From NCBI RefSeq assembly GCF_025698545.1, contig NC_068566.1, forward strand, positions 44,991,192 through 45,055,191: a stretch of DNA of 64,000 nt. Direction: 5' to 3'. The DNA comes from Gossypium raimondii. Taxonomy: Eukaryota > Streptophyta > Magnoliopsida > Malvales > Malvaceae. Positions within the stretch are counted from its first letter, which is position 1. Every line of letters starts with the position of its first letter. Below the pieces are notes generated by a model, which had not been told where the DNA came from, did not search any database, and was given only the letters and a program-made list of their open reading frames with translations. Below are positions 24,280 through 36,400 of the stretch, piece after piece. The position numbers and the translations under genes were made by a program.

Positions 24280-24403
24280 CATTTGAAAGGAGCAGAGCAA
24301 GCAATAGATATCCAAAGAGGTGTGACCTGCAGTGCAGAGGGTTTTTTTTTTTTTTTTGGTATGAGGAAGATGAATGGATGGATAGGTTTAGTGGGATTTT
24401 TAT
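24280..24403 (-). promoter_or_regulatory. Candidate promoter and ATG-only first exon of the ORP gene
   Basis: On the minus strand a TATAAAA (24403-24397) is followed by about 115 bases of leader that ends CAA-ATG directly at a consensus donor GTACGT. The ATG is 24282-24280 and GT is 24279-24278. Splicing to the acceptor before 20735 would be in phase 0 and give M-L-R-R-S-E-N at the start of the ORP protein. The leader contains a run of A on the minus strand (T run 24341-24358 on plus). Promoter logic, donor quality and phase agree, but no transcript evidence is available here. Confidence 0.4.
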
Positions 24404-24549
24404 AAAGGGGTTTAGAGTAGAGATCTGAGTGAGTAAATGAGAATAAATTTGGTAGCAAATGGTTTGATCACCGAGTTTCCCAATCAATCCAACAGTCTTC
24501 ATATGCCAATCAACTGCCACCACCTGATTTCCTCTTTATACAACCATGC

Positions 24550-24710
24550 ACTGAAAATAAGCAATTCTAAAACGTGTTCTAAAATGACTGGTTAACCAGA
24601 ACGGTATTCACTTTAAAATGATTTTTCCAAGTAATTCTAGTATGCTTGTGATACCATGTGAGTTTAGCCTTCATTTCAACGAAGCAATTACTCATTTACT
24701 ATAGATTTAT
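24550..24710. other. Spacer upstream of the ORP promoter
   Basis: AT-rich; nothing recognisable. Confidence 0.3.
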
Positions 24711-24711
24711 A

Positions 24712-24870
24712 TCAAGCTCGTGGTGGTCTAATAGTTAGGGTGTTTACAGTCTCAAGTGTGATTTGAGTTTGAGTCATGTTAGTTAAGTTGTTAAAGTTTT
24801 GTCCTACTTTTATCTCCATCCTAATATTGTATAAAAAATAAAAATCAATAAATAATAAAGGTTTAATAGT
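24712..24870 (+). repeat. tRNA-derived SINE-like element, second family
   Basis: The head has an A-box-like 'TGGTCTAATAGTTAGGGTG' and, 30-40 bases on, a B-box-like 'TTTGAGTTTGAGTCATG'. A body follows with 'aaagttttgtcctacttttatctcc' and an A-rich tail near 24830-24870. The organisation is that of a tRNA-derived SINE. The head is too diverged to be a functional tRNA. Confidence 0.5.
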
Positions 24871-25680
24871 TTTTTTTACCCTTGTACGATATCTAAATTA
24901 TTACTAAAGTATCCGTATTATTTATTTATCAATTTGACCTTTATATTTTATTTTTAGTATCCGTTTAGCTCCTACACTTTGATTCTATAGTCTTGATACT
25001 CCAACTCAAATTTCGTTTAAAAAAATAAATCAACCAGTGACTTGGTGTCAAAATAATTTCAAATTCACTTAATTTTAAAAAATTATACAAAAACTAAAAA
25101 ATCTTTAAAATTTCAAAAATAATAAATTTTAAAAAATAAAAAGCCCTAATTTAGTTTTGAAAATTATAAGTATGCAAAACTTCAAAAATTTATAAATGTT
25201 CATAAAATTTGTTTGTTTGAAACTTTAAATTCGTGAAGTTTAAAAATGTCACTAAAAGATGTGAAAAAAAAACATCACAAAAAAATGTTTTTATTTTTGA
25301 AGCTTCAAAAGGTCATGAAAAAATGTGAAAAGCATCACCAAAAATAGTTTAATATGGTGAGATTTCAAAGTGTTACGAAAGGTCTTCAAAAGCGTCATGA
25401 AAGTCTATATTCCGTGATGTTTTAGCCATTACCTCACAAGCGTCACTAAAATTTCATTCTTTTGTGACTTTTTTTCTTCTAAATTCTTTTTTTTTTCATT
25501 TAAAATGTTACGGATAATATGACTTTTGTTGGAAAATTAAATTTTGGGAAGCTTTGAGGTATATTCTTAATTGGTAAAGGTGGATTTTTGAATCATAAAA
25601 TTATAGTTTTATATTCTACCCCATGAGGCCTTTACAACGGTATATCATATGCTCAAAATGATTGAGTGATGAATGGGAAA
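24870..25680. other. AT-rich spacer with short internal duplications
   Basis: Between 25190 and 25450 the phrase 'gtcac/tgaaaagatgtgaaaa..catcac' recurs in several forms and in partly complementary orientation. No gene. Origin unknown. Confidence 0.35.
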
Positions 25681-25689
25681 TTGATGCTT

Positions 25690-25935
25690 AAAGTAAGCCA
25701 CTTATGAATTATGTTGAGGAAAATGGAAAGCTTAGTTTCACATTGGTTAGATATCAAGTGTAGAATATGTTTATATATATGAACCGACTTGGTGGTTATT
25801 GAATGACTAAGCTAATGCTCTCCCTCGTGCACAAGGGGGGAGCAAATCCAAACCCGCCAGGGTTGGGGGCGCACTCACAAGACGTAGGCAACGTGAAATG
25901 CCCGGATCGGTCGAGCCCTTCTAGGCCCTACAGTT
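25690..25935. repeat. LTR-like or TRIM-like fragment
   Basis: A GC-richer island in AT-rich surroundings, starting near 'tgttgaggaaaatggaaag' and 'agtttcacattggttagat' (a phrase typical of LTR or TRIM starts, 'CACATTGG'). It then reads 'gtgcacaaggggggagcaaatcc' and 'cccgccagggttgggggcgcactcac'. No TSD or second LTR found. Confidence 0.3.
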
Positions 25936-26099
25936 AATGTGCATAAATGTATTAGTAAAATTGGGTGACTAAATTATATAAAAAAATTAAAGTATAGATC
26001 TTAATTTAAGTATGGAGACCAATATTGAAATTTGAAAATTATTATATAATTTTAAAAAAATAAAAAAAAATGTTTATTTAACATGTGTTAAATAAGAAA

Positions 26100-26225
26100 T
26101 ACCTTACTACCGAAGCTTTAAAAATCAGACCTGATATTTAAAACTCGTGACCAGTATCTACTCTTTTAATAAATCTATGGAATACGAAAAATTAATTTTC
26201 TCGTTCCAATACATACTTTGAAGAT
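26100..26225. repeat. Tail part of the SINE-like family seen at 57935-58105
   Basis: Shares 'aaactcgt..ccagtatctact.ttttaataaa', 'atacgaaaaattaatt' and 'atactttgaa' with the 3' half of the element at 57935-58105. The tRNA-like head is missing. Confidence 0.4.
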
Positions 26226-26589
26226 TGTCTCAATACTCAATAATCTTCAAAATCCAAAATTCTATCGACTCTGTAAGCAACGCTCAGTCACTCCCAATCA
26301 CTATATTGGGACTATTGGGTTAGGTTTAAAAACCAAAGAAGATGAGCCCACAACATGGATTACTTTAAGGAATAGGGTTGGGCTTTTCTTTCTTTCTTGG
26401 TTTGGCCCAAAATGAAGAAAATTTGGTTTTTTTTATTATCAATTTTGGTCCGTGATTCACAAGTCAACCAATTAAATATCTTTCTTTGGACCGATATACC
26501 TACTGATCGATTCGGTTCGGTTTAAACAACCATGCTCATGGCATTCTTATCCCTTTCTAAGAGTAAATTTGATTGTAATCTTAACTAAT

Positions 26590-26820
26590 ATTTTAGGAAT
26601 AGGACTGGTGATTGAATCAATCAAGCCACTAGTTCTTGATACAACTAGTTCAGAGCAAATAAATTATTTAAAATTTTAAAAAATATAAAAACCGTTCACC
26701 TGGTTTTTTTAGCCTGATTCAACCAATCCATACTGATTCGTGAGTCAATCGATTTTATCTCTCTCTAAACCGATACCTCGACCAGTTCTTGGTCCAATCG
26801 ATCCGATTTAGACAACATTG
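26590..26820. repeat. 'Gttcaatcggt' dispersed repeat copy
   Basis: Starts with 'gactggtgattgaatcaatcaagccactagttc', has an A-rich centre, ends with 'tccgatttagacaac'. Same family as 5165-5410 and 55655-55945; a partial copy lies just upstream at 26455-26530. Confidence 0.5.
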
Positions 26821-27084
26821 ATATTATGTCAGCATTTTAACGAAAATAGTCAATGATAACAACCATTTGAATTAACTATTATTATTGTAAAATTAGAGGA
26901 TTAAATTATGTCAAATTGAAATATTAAAATTAAATTTCAAATGTGATCATAGTTGAAGGACCAAAAACTGAAAATTTACCACTATCCTTTTAATGGCAAA
27001 AGGAAAATAAAAGAGGAGGTAGTAAACGTGTCATGAAGTTAAACCCTTATGACCTTACTTTTACAATGGTTAAAGTACTTAAAA

Positions 27085-27412
27085 AGGTCCTCTTATTATA
27101 GGACTAAATCAAATCAATTTAGTCCCTGTCCCATTAAAAAAATCAAATCAATCCAAATCGGAGTTGACATTTACTGTATAAAAATGTCCTAAAAATTATA
27201 TTTTTCAATTACAGTTAAATTCCAAACAAAATATTTCATTTACTGAATAAAAACTTTAAAAATATTAACTTTGTTAAACAAAAATTATATTTTTAAACGG
27301 TACATGTTAATTCTATTTCAATTTAGTATTATTTAATTTTTTAATAGTACAGGGACTAAATGGATTCATTTAATAATAAACGACTAATCTAATAAGTTCC
27401 TGTCAAAAGGGA
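27085..27412. repeat. Foldback (MITE-like) element
   Basis: The two halves are imperfect inverted copies. Near 27110-27140 the plus strand reads 'ggactaaatcaaatcaatttagtccctgtcccatt'. Near 27330-27400 the complement of 'aatagtacagggactaaatggattcatttaataataaa' gives the same phrase. The arms are roughly 100 bases around an AT-rich centre. Confidence 0.5.
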
Positions 27413-27463
27413 CATGCCACGTACATTCACTTTTATAAATAGTTATAGGTATATTATAGATTC

Positions 27464-27752
27464 GAGTAAATTACATTAGTAGTCATTCAATTATTAGTAT
27501 ATTTTTTTTGTCACCTAACTATGAAAAGTTATAAAATGGTCATCAAACTACTAGTAAATTTCTTTTTTGGCCACCCAACTATGAAAAGTTTATTTTTTTT
27601 ATCACTAGTCGAAAAAACTCAAAAATCCAAGATAATTGAGTAACAAAAAAAAGATAAAATTGAATAGTTGAGTGATAAAAAAAATACTGATAATTGGGTG
27701 ACCATTTCGTGATAAAATGGAAACTTAGGTGAGTATTAGTGCAATTTACCCT
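27464..27752. repeat. Foldback MITE just upstream of the FLZ gene
   Basis: Left edge 'gagtaaattacattagtagtcattcaatt'; the right edge is the complement of 'gggtaaattgcactaatactcac'. The inner parts also pair ('ggtcacccaa' against 'ttgggtgacc'). A common form of plant MITE with long imperfect terminal inverted repeats. It ends about 270 bases before the FLZ ATG. Confidence 0.6.
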
Positions 27753-28022
27753 GTGGACTAATGCAGCAAACTGTTTATATTGCGCGTGCGAACCCAGAAA
27801 GAGGAGGAGAGAAGAAGAGAAGAGAGAAAGGGTGATAAACAGAAGAAGGAGCGCTGATTGAAACAAGCCATCCTCTCTTCTCTCTCTTTCTCTTCAGAAC
27901 CCAGTCTCTTAACTTCTGATTCACTACTTTCGTTTCTCTCCTCTTGGGGGAATTAGGGTCCAACAACCCCCATGAATTTAATCCCCTCCCAACAATCTTA
28001 GGGGCTGTAATTCTCCTACAAC

Positions 28023-29819
28023 ATGCATAATTTTTATGGAAAAAAGAGACCCGCCATCAATCTCAACCTCTTCACGTCTTTATCTCACTCTTTTTTCTGT
28101 CTAAACCCCACAAAACCCCCAAGCAACTTTCAATATGGTGTGGTTGGGCTAGGCATAGTAGCAGCTATGACTGATTCAACCCATACACACCAATCTATTT
28201 GCTTTGCTCCATCCCCAAGATCCACCCCCATACCTATAGTCTCATCTGTTAAAGCAGCTCCCAGTTTCGGAGGTGGCTTTAACTTGGAGAAGTTTGATGA
28301 ATTATCTGACAACGACACTAGTGTAATTTCTCATTTTAGCGATAATTTGATCAAGAATCAGTTCGGTTTTGGAGATGACAACAAGAATTGCAGTGGGTTT
28401 ACTGCTGCTCCTTCGCCTAGGAAAAAAAATATGGGTCAGTTCAAGAGGGAGTTTTGGAGTGATGGCTTTTTGACTTCTTGTCATCTTTGCAAGAAGGAAC
28501 TACATGGTTTGGATATTTTCATGTACAGGTATTAGCCTCGCTTTTTTCATCTTTTAATTGATTTAAGTTTTAAGTTTTGATTCTTGATGATGTTTTCCAG
28601 TTGAGTGTTTTTTTTTCCTTGTAATTGAATTGATGCTTAAAATGATCTGATGATTACTTGGATGTGATTCTGTATTTGTTTTCTTGGGGTGCAAATGCTT
28701 TTATTCCCCGTTCTGAGTAGAGAATAGAAATTAATCTTTTGGTCAGAGCTTTACAGTTCATTCTTGTCTGTTGTAAATATATCTAAGATCCAATGGTGTA
28801 TGTGATTTTATTGGAAATACTAATCTACCTAAACTGGGATTGATTCTAGCCCCAAATCAGAGTAATTCTGTCAATGGGGGGCTTTAAGAACGTAGAAGAG
28901 GTAGGATGGCTGGTTGGTCATATCTAGTATACATCCTACATGGACGGTAGTTGAAGTCAGTGGCTCCCCTCCCCTAGGTTCCGCCATCTGGGATTGTATA
29001 GTAAGCTGTCTGTAAGTTGCAGCCATTGTGCAAATGTGTTACTGGAAGTTGTGTTACGATTCTGTGCTATGATAACAAATATGAATGGCAAATTTGTTCT
29101 AGACCTGAACACTGCAGATGTATTATAGTGCTTGCTGTATATTTGAAGTCACTACGGTATGCTAACTTTTTCTGCTTTATCAACCATCACCATTGGGGAT
29201 ATGCTTGATTTTGGTTTTGCCATTCCTTTTGTTCCATATGATCGTGTGAATTGTTACTATTTCCAATGGAAGATGAAATTGAAATGTCATAAAATTTGGA
29301 TGTTGCTGTTTCGTGGTTCCAAGTTTCAGTATGAATTTGCTCAATCACTTTTAATTGTCTTGGGAGTGTTTTGGCTCCTATTTCGGGTATGAAATGTCTT
29401 TGGATGTCAATTTTATATCAGTTATTGACTGCAGTCAATCTCTGTTGAGTCTTCTAGATGGAAAACCTTTTTGGTAGTTGTAGTTGGACTCAAGGAGAAG
29501 TGTAAATATTTGGAGACTGAGGCCTACATGTCAGTCGGATATTTATTTGACCCACATAGCACTTAAATGAGAATTTATAACCCCAATTGCTTGAGATATT
29601 TTTTGACATATAATAATGGTGATGACATAAAGCTTCTGGGGTGTTGATTTTCTGCCATGAATAAAATATCTGGTTGGATTGGGCAGAGGGGAGGAAGGAT
29701 TTTGCAGCGCGGATTGCCGTGACAAGCAAATTAGAAGTGATGATCACAAACAAATATGTGCGCTTGATTGCTCCCAGTCTTCCCCACACGTGTTATTTTC
29801 CGAGGTCGCCGCTGCATAA
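28023..29819 (+). CDS. FCS-like zinc finger (FLZ, DUF581) protein, 212 aa
   Basis: Two exons: 28023-28528 (ends ATG TAC AG, donor GTATTA) and 29687-29819 (acceptor TTGGGCAG). They join in phase to 213 codons including TAA. The FLZ domain spans the intron: C153-x2-C156 (SCHLCKKELHG) in exon 1, then Y168-R169 at the splice, then C175-x3-C179 (GFCSADCR) in exon 2. This is the usual CxxC...CxxxC arrangement with the invariant FCS. FLZ proteins are SnRK1-interacting adaptors in plant energy and stress signalling (family knowledge). The N-terminal 145 residues look disordered, with Ser/Pro/Thr-rich patches such as SPRSTPIPIVSS. The start is the first ATG; a later in-frame ATG (MTDSTH) is an alternative. 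The 1158-base intron holds no gene. A MITE abuts the promoter. Confidence 0.88.
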
Positions 29820-30406
29820 CTTCTACCACTGCATCATACTTAATGAATAAACAAACAAATAAAGGAGATGGGCAACTTGGCAGAATTTTGGAGGCTTTCC
29901 GTTTCAGTTTCAGCATCTCTAAGGACAAATAGATAGATGATACTTCCTTGTCCATTCTGAAAGAGAACTTATTTCACCAAGCTTTAAATCTTATCGTATG
30001 TAGGAAAGGAAAATCTTAGTATAGTTTTTGTAGTCATTTTAATATATCCCAATGATAGCTTGTAAAAATATAATTCCTCTTCATTTTGAAAAATGTATCC
30101 ATAAAATCTTGAAACTTAAATGACTAATATATCAAATTCCGGGTTTTGGGGATGTATATTCCAACCACTATGAAGAAAATTATTAATTGCGTTTCAAGAA
30201 TAACACGACAGTTGAAAAAACACAAGGATAATAAACGATGTATTAGAATGTCAGCTGAACAACAGGATCTTGATGAACCCCATGTCCACGAATCACCAAT
30301 GAATATGAATGACTTATCACCTACTAACATTTCCAACAAGCTGACTGCTACATGGCTTATACCAGTATGCTGAAGAAGTAGAACAAGAAGAAGAATACTA
30401 AACCTT
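29820..30406. other. Convergent 3' intergenic region of FLZ and CAC2
   Basis: 587 bases separate the two stop codons. Both 3' UTRs must lie here and may overlap. Short open frames at 30124-30426 and 30146-30373 are unconvincing. Confidence 0.5.
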
Positions 30407-33400
30407 CTAAGCGGTCGCACTCGCACTAGTCAATTCTTTGGCAGCAGTTGCTAATACCATTTTCTGTGGCTGCAGGCACACAACAAAATCTTTAAGCTCT
30501 TTGCATTTTGGAACTACTTATCTACATAAGGGAGAGATTAAAGCAAAGCAAGTACCGCGGCCAACTCTTCTTCATGTTTTGGAATGAAAGCAGTGTCAAC
30601 CTTTCCATTTCTGAAGTCCTGTGAAGTGTTGCATGTTAGATTAAAAATTGTGAACCTTGATGTATAATATTATCCAACACACAGAAAATAGCACCACCAA
30701 CCTCAATATCAAGGATGAGTTTATGGTATTCAATGGTTGTAGGAACCCCTAAAACAAAACAATAAAAAGAATATGGATTAGGATATTCTTTGAGGGGTAG
30801 AGTTTTGCTGGATAACAAAACCAGACTGAACAAAGAAATTATAGCAACCCCTTTTGGTGCAAACATATTCGGTTACAGGCATGAAGCACCAACAGAAACC
30901 ACACTGATTATGGTCAATGGGAGATGCTGAGAATCACTTTTTTCTAGTTAAAGGTTTCTTCTGCCATGTCCATGCAACGTCATGTATGTGACCAAGATGT
31001 AAATGATAAAAAACAACAAAGCTGAGTAAACTCTTAGTCAATAACCAAGTACCTGTAATTACAGTGTCATCAAGAGCCCTTTTCATGCGCTCAATTGCTT
31101 TTTCCCTTGTTGGAGCCCATACGATAAGCTACAACAGAGTAAATAGTTAGAACAATGTCAAAGCTAGAAAAGCGGACTCATAAGCATGGTCATTTTCAAA
31201 CACAAAGATCAAACATGAATATGTTAACCTTAGCAAAAATTGAAAGATAATTCAGTTTACTATATACACCTTGAAATAAGGACAAACTATGGTATTCTTA
31301 TTACTCTTTCCTGAAACGAGGTTTTAAGAATTCCCTTCTCTTCCATAATAACTTTTTTTGACCTCCTGAGTTTGCATTGAATTGCTCATATATACATAAT
31401 CTTAATAGTATAAGACAGATATTACAAACCTTTCCAAGTAATGAATCATAGCTTGGAGGAACTACGTAATCAGGATAAACATGGCTATCCATTCGAACAA
31501 ATGGGCCTCCAGATGGCAAGTATGATGTTATTCTCCCTGTCATTAGGAATGCAGAGCAAGTGTTTAAAATATCAAACTATAGACAAAGTCCTTTCATTCC
31601 CTATTCTTTTGATTGTTTGAAAATCACATCCTATAGAAATTGAGGTAAGAATTATGAGAGTATAAACTTCAAAAGTTTAAAACATAAAAGAAGAGAAAAA
31701 AGTACAAAATATATTCTCTAATGTTAATATAAGCATATGAAAGCTTGTAGTACAGCATAATGGAAACTTTCAAAGGCAACACTATAAAGGCTCTGATGGT
31801 AGCAAGTACCAAAAATGAACCTACTGCAGTAGTAATTTAACATGAACACTAAACATAGATATGCATACCTGGCCCAGGTCTGAACCCTTTAAATGCATCT
31901 TCTGCATTGATACGACATTCAATTGAATGCCCTCTGAGCACAATATCTTCCTGCAAATCATTATTTATGAGCAGTTGAATACAATCGTGTTTGATGCTCC
32001 AAAACTTTTAGCTGAAACATTTCATTTCGTACCTGTTTGTAGTGAAGTTTTTCTCCCATAGCTACACGAATTTGTTCTTCAATCAAGTCAACAGAGAAAA
32101 TCATCTCTGTTACAGGATGCTCCACCTGAGTTCATTAGATGAAAATACATGATTAGCAGTGCTTCTATTTAATCCACTACTAGATAATTCATGAATCAGA
32201 GTTCCCAGTCCTTATTAACCTGGATTCTAGTGTTCATTTCCATGAAATAGAAGGAACCTCTTTCATCTAAAAGAAACTCAACAGTTCCTACACCAATGTA
32301 ACCAATAGACGCTGCCGCAGCAACTGCTGCATCACCCATGGCCTTCCGCAACTCTGGAGTCAATGCTGGAGAAGGCGCTTCTTCTAAAAGTTTTTGATTA
32401 CGCCTCTGTATAGTAGGTCACGTTAAACAACATTTAACATCAATAATCTAGTTATCTTTCTATTAACAATCAAGAGGAAAGTGGGGAAAATAATGTTCTG
32501 CTGCCAAAAGATTGGTATATTTAGCTTATCCACATACTGCAGCAAATATTTGAGTAATAGTCACCAGTCACCTTGTAAGCATATTTGCACCGTTTAAGAG
32601 AAGGAAGCAATATTTAGAGGCAATTATCACGACTAAGATGCTTTAATTTCCAACAGGAAATGGTCATAGATCTGTTTGAAATCAGAGTTGATAATGCCAT
32701 ACAAAATTAAACTAATTTGTTTTCATGTTTATGATTTCAGTTTTAAAACTTTAGCTACTTTCTTCTATAGAGGAAAATTCACAATTTTCCAAGTTATGCA
32801 TCCAAGGGCTAACATGTCAAGTTCAGATTTTCTTGGGGGTATCTAGCCGGAAAGTTTTTCCTTGAGTCTAAATTGTTATTTAGGCTCCATTTAGGTGTTA
32901 CTTTGGCTACTTATTTTACTTTCCTAAAGTTGGTATAAAATATAAAAAAAAATACTAAAAGAGAAGAATATATTTGCTCATAATGAGTAGAGTTCTAAAT
33001 GAAACCTCAATTTAAACAAAGTCATCTCATTAACAGTAAAATCATGTTTTTCGTTACTAATGGAAATCAAAATTTATCTTCTAATTCTTCAAGAATTTGC
33101 TTACCTTTACAATCAAATGTACTTTTTGCTTTGTGTCAAAACCAAGTAGCAAAAGTTACAACCAAACAAAACCTTCCCTTTTTACAGGATAAAGTTTCCC
33201 GTAGGCATCCTAATCTAATAGAATCTAGGATCAACAACAAGCTTTTGCAATGAGTCATTGAATTTCATGTGCTCTCCTATTACTTTCTCACTAGTTTAAA
33301 CTTTGAAGTAGGAATCCAAGTTCTAGTAGATTTAGTCCTTGACTAGAACCATCATAATTGAGATTTTTAGATTCCAGTATGGTTTTGATAATTAAAATTT

Positions 33401-36400
33401 TCAGTATGTTGGTTTATCTAGGAATGAAAGTCCAGAACCAGTGATCTTTATTCATCCAAAAGTATAATCTCTTTCTTAAAACTTTCAACCCTAATTCTAG
33501 CCCCAAAGTTCCTTTTAATTTCCAACAGCCAAACACCTCAACTAACTACTAATATCTCATTCCTATTGTCTTTGCTTCCCGGAATGTTAGAGCAAACCAT
33601 TCTTCAGTTTTTCCATTCTTTCAAGAAAAAACTCAATTGATTCAAACCCAATTTGATTCCTTAAATCCTAACCCTAATTCTTACAAGAGCCACAAGTCTT
33701 AAGATTCCAACCCCCAGGCAAGGCTTTTCAAATATGTCCTACATCACAAAGAATTGAAGGAAAGGAGAAACTTTAAAAAATCCAAACGAGTAGATACATA
33801 TAGTTTTGCCCTTCCATTGAACTTCAGCATTCAAGTTGAGTAACCTTTTTCCAGTGCATTTGGTTGGTTCGGTTTCCATATATTAATAACGAATAAACTG
33901 ACTAACCTATTAAAGTTAAACCAAACCAACCGACTCTATTGCCAAGACCCAAATAACTGAGCCAAAGTTCAGTTTGGTTTGATTGGTTTTTCTGGTATTG
34001 AGCTTTTCTATTTTTTTCCTTTTTAAGATTTCTTTATTTATTAAAAACAGAAGTTACCACTGTAATTATAAAGTTTATTGAGATTATGTACATATTTATA
34101 CATTAGATTTCTCTTTTAGATTAATTAAATTGATTAAAAGTTCTAATTTTAGTTTTTGGGTTGGGTTACTTGGGAATTTATTTAGGTAATTAGATTTATA
34201 TTTTTAGTTGAGTTGTGTTGGATTTTATTTGGGTATTGGGTATGTTAGGGTTTATTAGATAAAAATAATAATTAGTTCATTTGGTTTGCAAATTCAATGC
34301 CAAAAACGACCAAATAAACCGGAAAACCAACTAAGCTGACTAATTTCAGTTAACTAGGTACAATTCACTTCAGTTTAATCGGGTTGACCCATTTTGTTCT
34401 CACCCCTACTCTTTTCTACTTATGGTTAAAAGTGGTTTATTTATGAATTGGTTTGAGGAGACAAGATGTAGTTAAGATAGAGAGAAGTAAGCATGGTAAC
34501 AGTACCTGGATACTGCAATCGCGCTCACCAAAGTGAACAACATTACCATATTTATCTGCAAGAACCTGCAAAACCATAAAAATAGTGAGAGAAAATAAAA
34601 AACTTGCACGTAGTCTATACTCTAGCAGAGAATATGAAGCACAAGGCAGTACAGCTTAACCATAGGTCAATACCCAATTAATGCCATAAGTCTTCCAACA
34701 GACAAGGCCATCAATGATAGCAGAAGGAAATAAAAGCATTTCTCCCAGATCATGTTACATATTACAAATTATATAACGTTACCAAGAAAACATCCTAGCC
34801 ATAACAGGGCACAAAGCATTCTAGTTCTCCAGAATTACATTCCTAAGAGTAGTTTCAGCTCATGAAGAGATGGGAAATTATACAAGCAAGGAGTAATTAC
34901 CTGGAACTCAATGTGCCTAGGATTTTGTATGTACTTCTCCAAATAAACTCCATCATTTCCAAATGCAGCAGCAGCTTCACTTTTGGCTTGCTGTAAGATG
35001 CAGAAAACAAATAAAAACTGAGTACATACATTTCATTTAGATATTGCATACTCCAATCTTTTTGAATAACATTAATTTATTAATTCATGAGATCTAACTA
35101 GTATTTTATGATATACATGTAAAATAAGCTGAAATTTTCATGTCATAAGTATATAAAATATTGTTTTGTGAATTGATGCAAAATGTCAAAAAGTCTTGAG
35201 TAATTATTTAGTAGAACAAAGAAACATTCCAGAGAAAACAAAGGTTCTTTTTAATTAGTAAATGAAATCTAGAAGAGATGGGATAGGATTAGAAGCACTA
35301 AAGATTTGAGAAAACAATATTTAATGTTACTAGGGTTTCCCTGTGTGTGTGTGTGAGGGAGGGAGGGAGAGATAGAGATAGAAAGAGCTAAGTCTTTTTT
35401 CAGAAAGAGCTAACTTTTTTTTTTCTTTTACTTTGCTGTCTTCCAGTGGCTTTTAGGTTTGCTTCCTTCAGGAGTAGCAAAATACTGCCTAGTGACTTTA
35501 ACCATTCCTAGCAAGGGGATTTGGGCCTATAGGACAAGATTGCTAAATACCATTCTTAAAATGAAGGCACTCTTTACTGAGTCCTTTAGTTTGGTGGTAT
35601 GACAGGGGTCCACATAAGGTAAAAGAAAAGAGAAGTCGCGACTCATGAGCCAAATGTAATTGACATGTTTAAATAAATGACGCACAACTAAAAGCTTCTA
35701 AAGGGAGAAATGTCAACTAAAATAGGAGCAATTGATATTTGAAGTAATACCTGTAGTAACTTCACAAACTCATCAGGTTCTTTAGCAAGACGCATTCCAC
35801 GCCCTCCACCACCAGCTGTGGCCTTGAATAAAAAAGAAACAACAAAACATGTAAACTATTAAAAGGTTACTGGATAAGACAAATTTCAATGCAGCTTCAC
35901 AAACAACAATATCCTCTTGACATTCAAAAATCATATTTCATAGCTTCATTTTGGCAGTAAATGTCAGTAAAAGAATGCAAGATTCTTGCTGCATCTTTTA
36001 ATAGAGAAACACAATTGAACCACAAAAATGCCTTGCAACAATTAAATCCTAATTATGTTCAAAAACTGATCAATAAGAGGTCAGATTTTGCAATGATTTT
36101 AAAGAAGTTACAACCTGAGCAAAAGCGAGGTTTGTCAACTCTATGAGTGGAAAGGCTTCAAAAACCAAGAAAGTCTTTTCTAACGAAAAAATGAACTCTG
36201 CTTTACATTAATGTCAATTCTCCTATGAACAAGTCTGAAATAATTTTAGGGTTTCAGGTTGCTTTTCTGACAACATGCACATCCAGTAGATCTGTTTCCA
36301 TTTGAACAGTTAATTGAATAAACAAGGAAAAAAAATAACCGGAAAACAAAACAATTTTTCTAAACAAAATCTATGTTAGCTAGAAAAATGCCAAATTTCC

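Noticed and set aside
24315..24345. Phrase resembling miR398 ('gcaggtcacacctctttgg' on the minus strand)
   Set aside because: Too many mismatches to the mature miRNA as I know it, and no partner arm for a hairpin nearby.
24065..24523. 152-aa minus-strand frame over the ORP promoter
   Set aside because: No domain; it crosses the TATA box and an A run, and the proposed splice donor lies within it. Probably accidental.
30124..30426. 100-aa minus-strand frame past the CAC2 stop
   Set aside because: A different frame in the shared 3' region of two real genes, without any domain.
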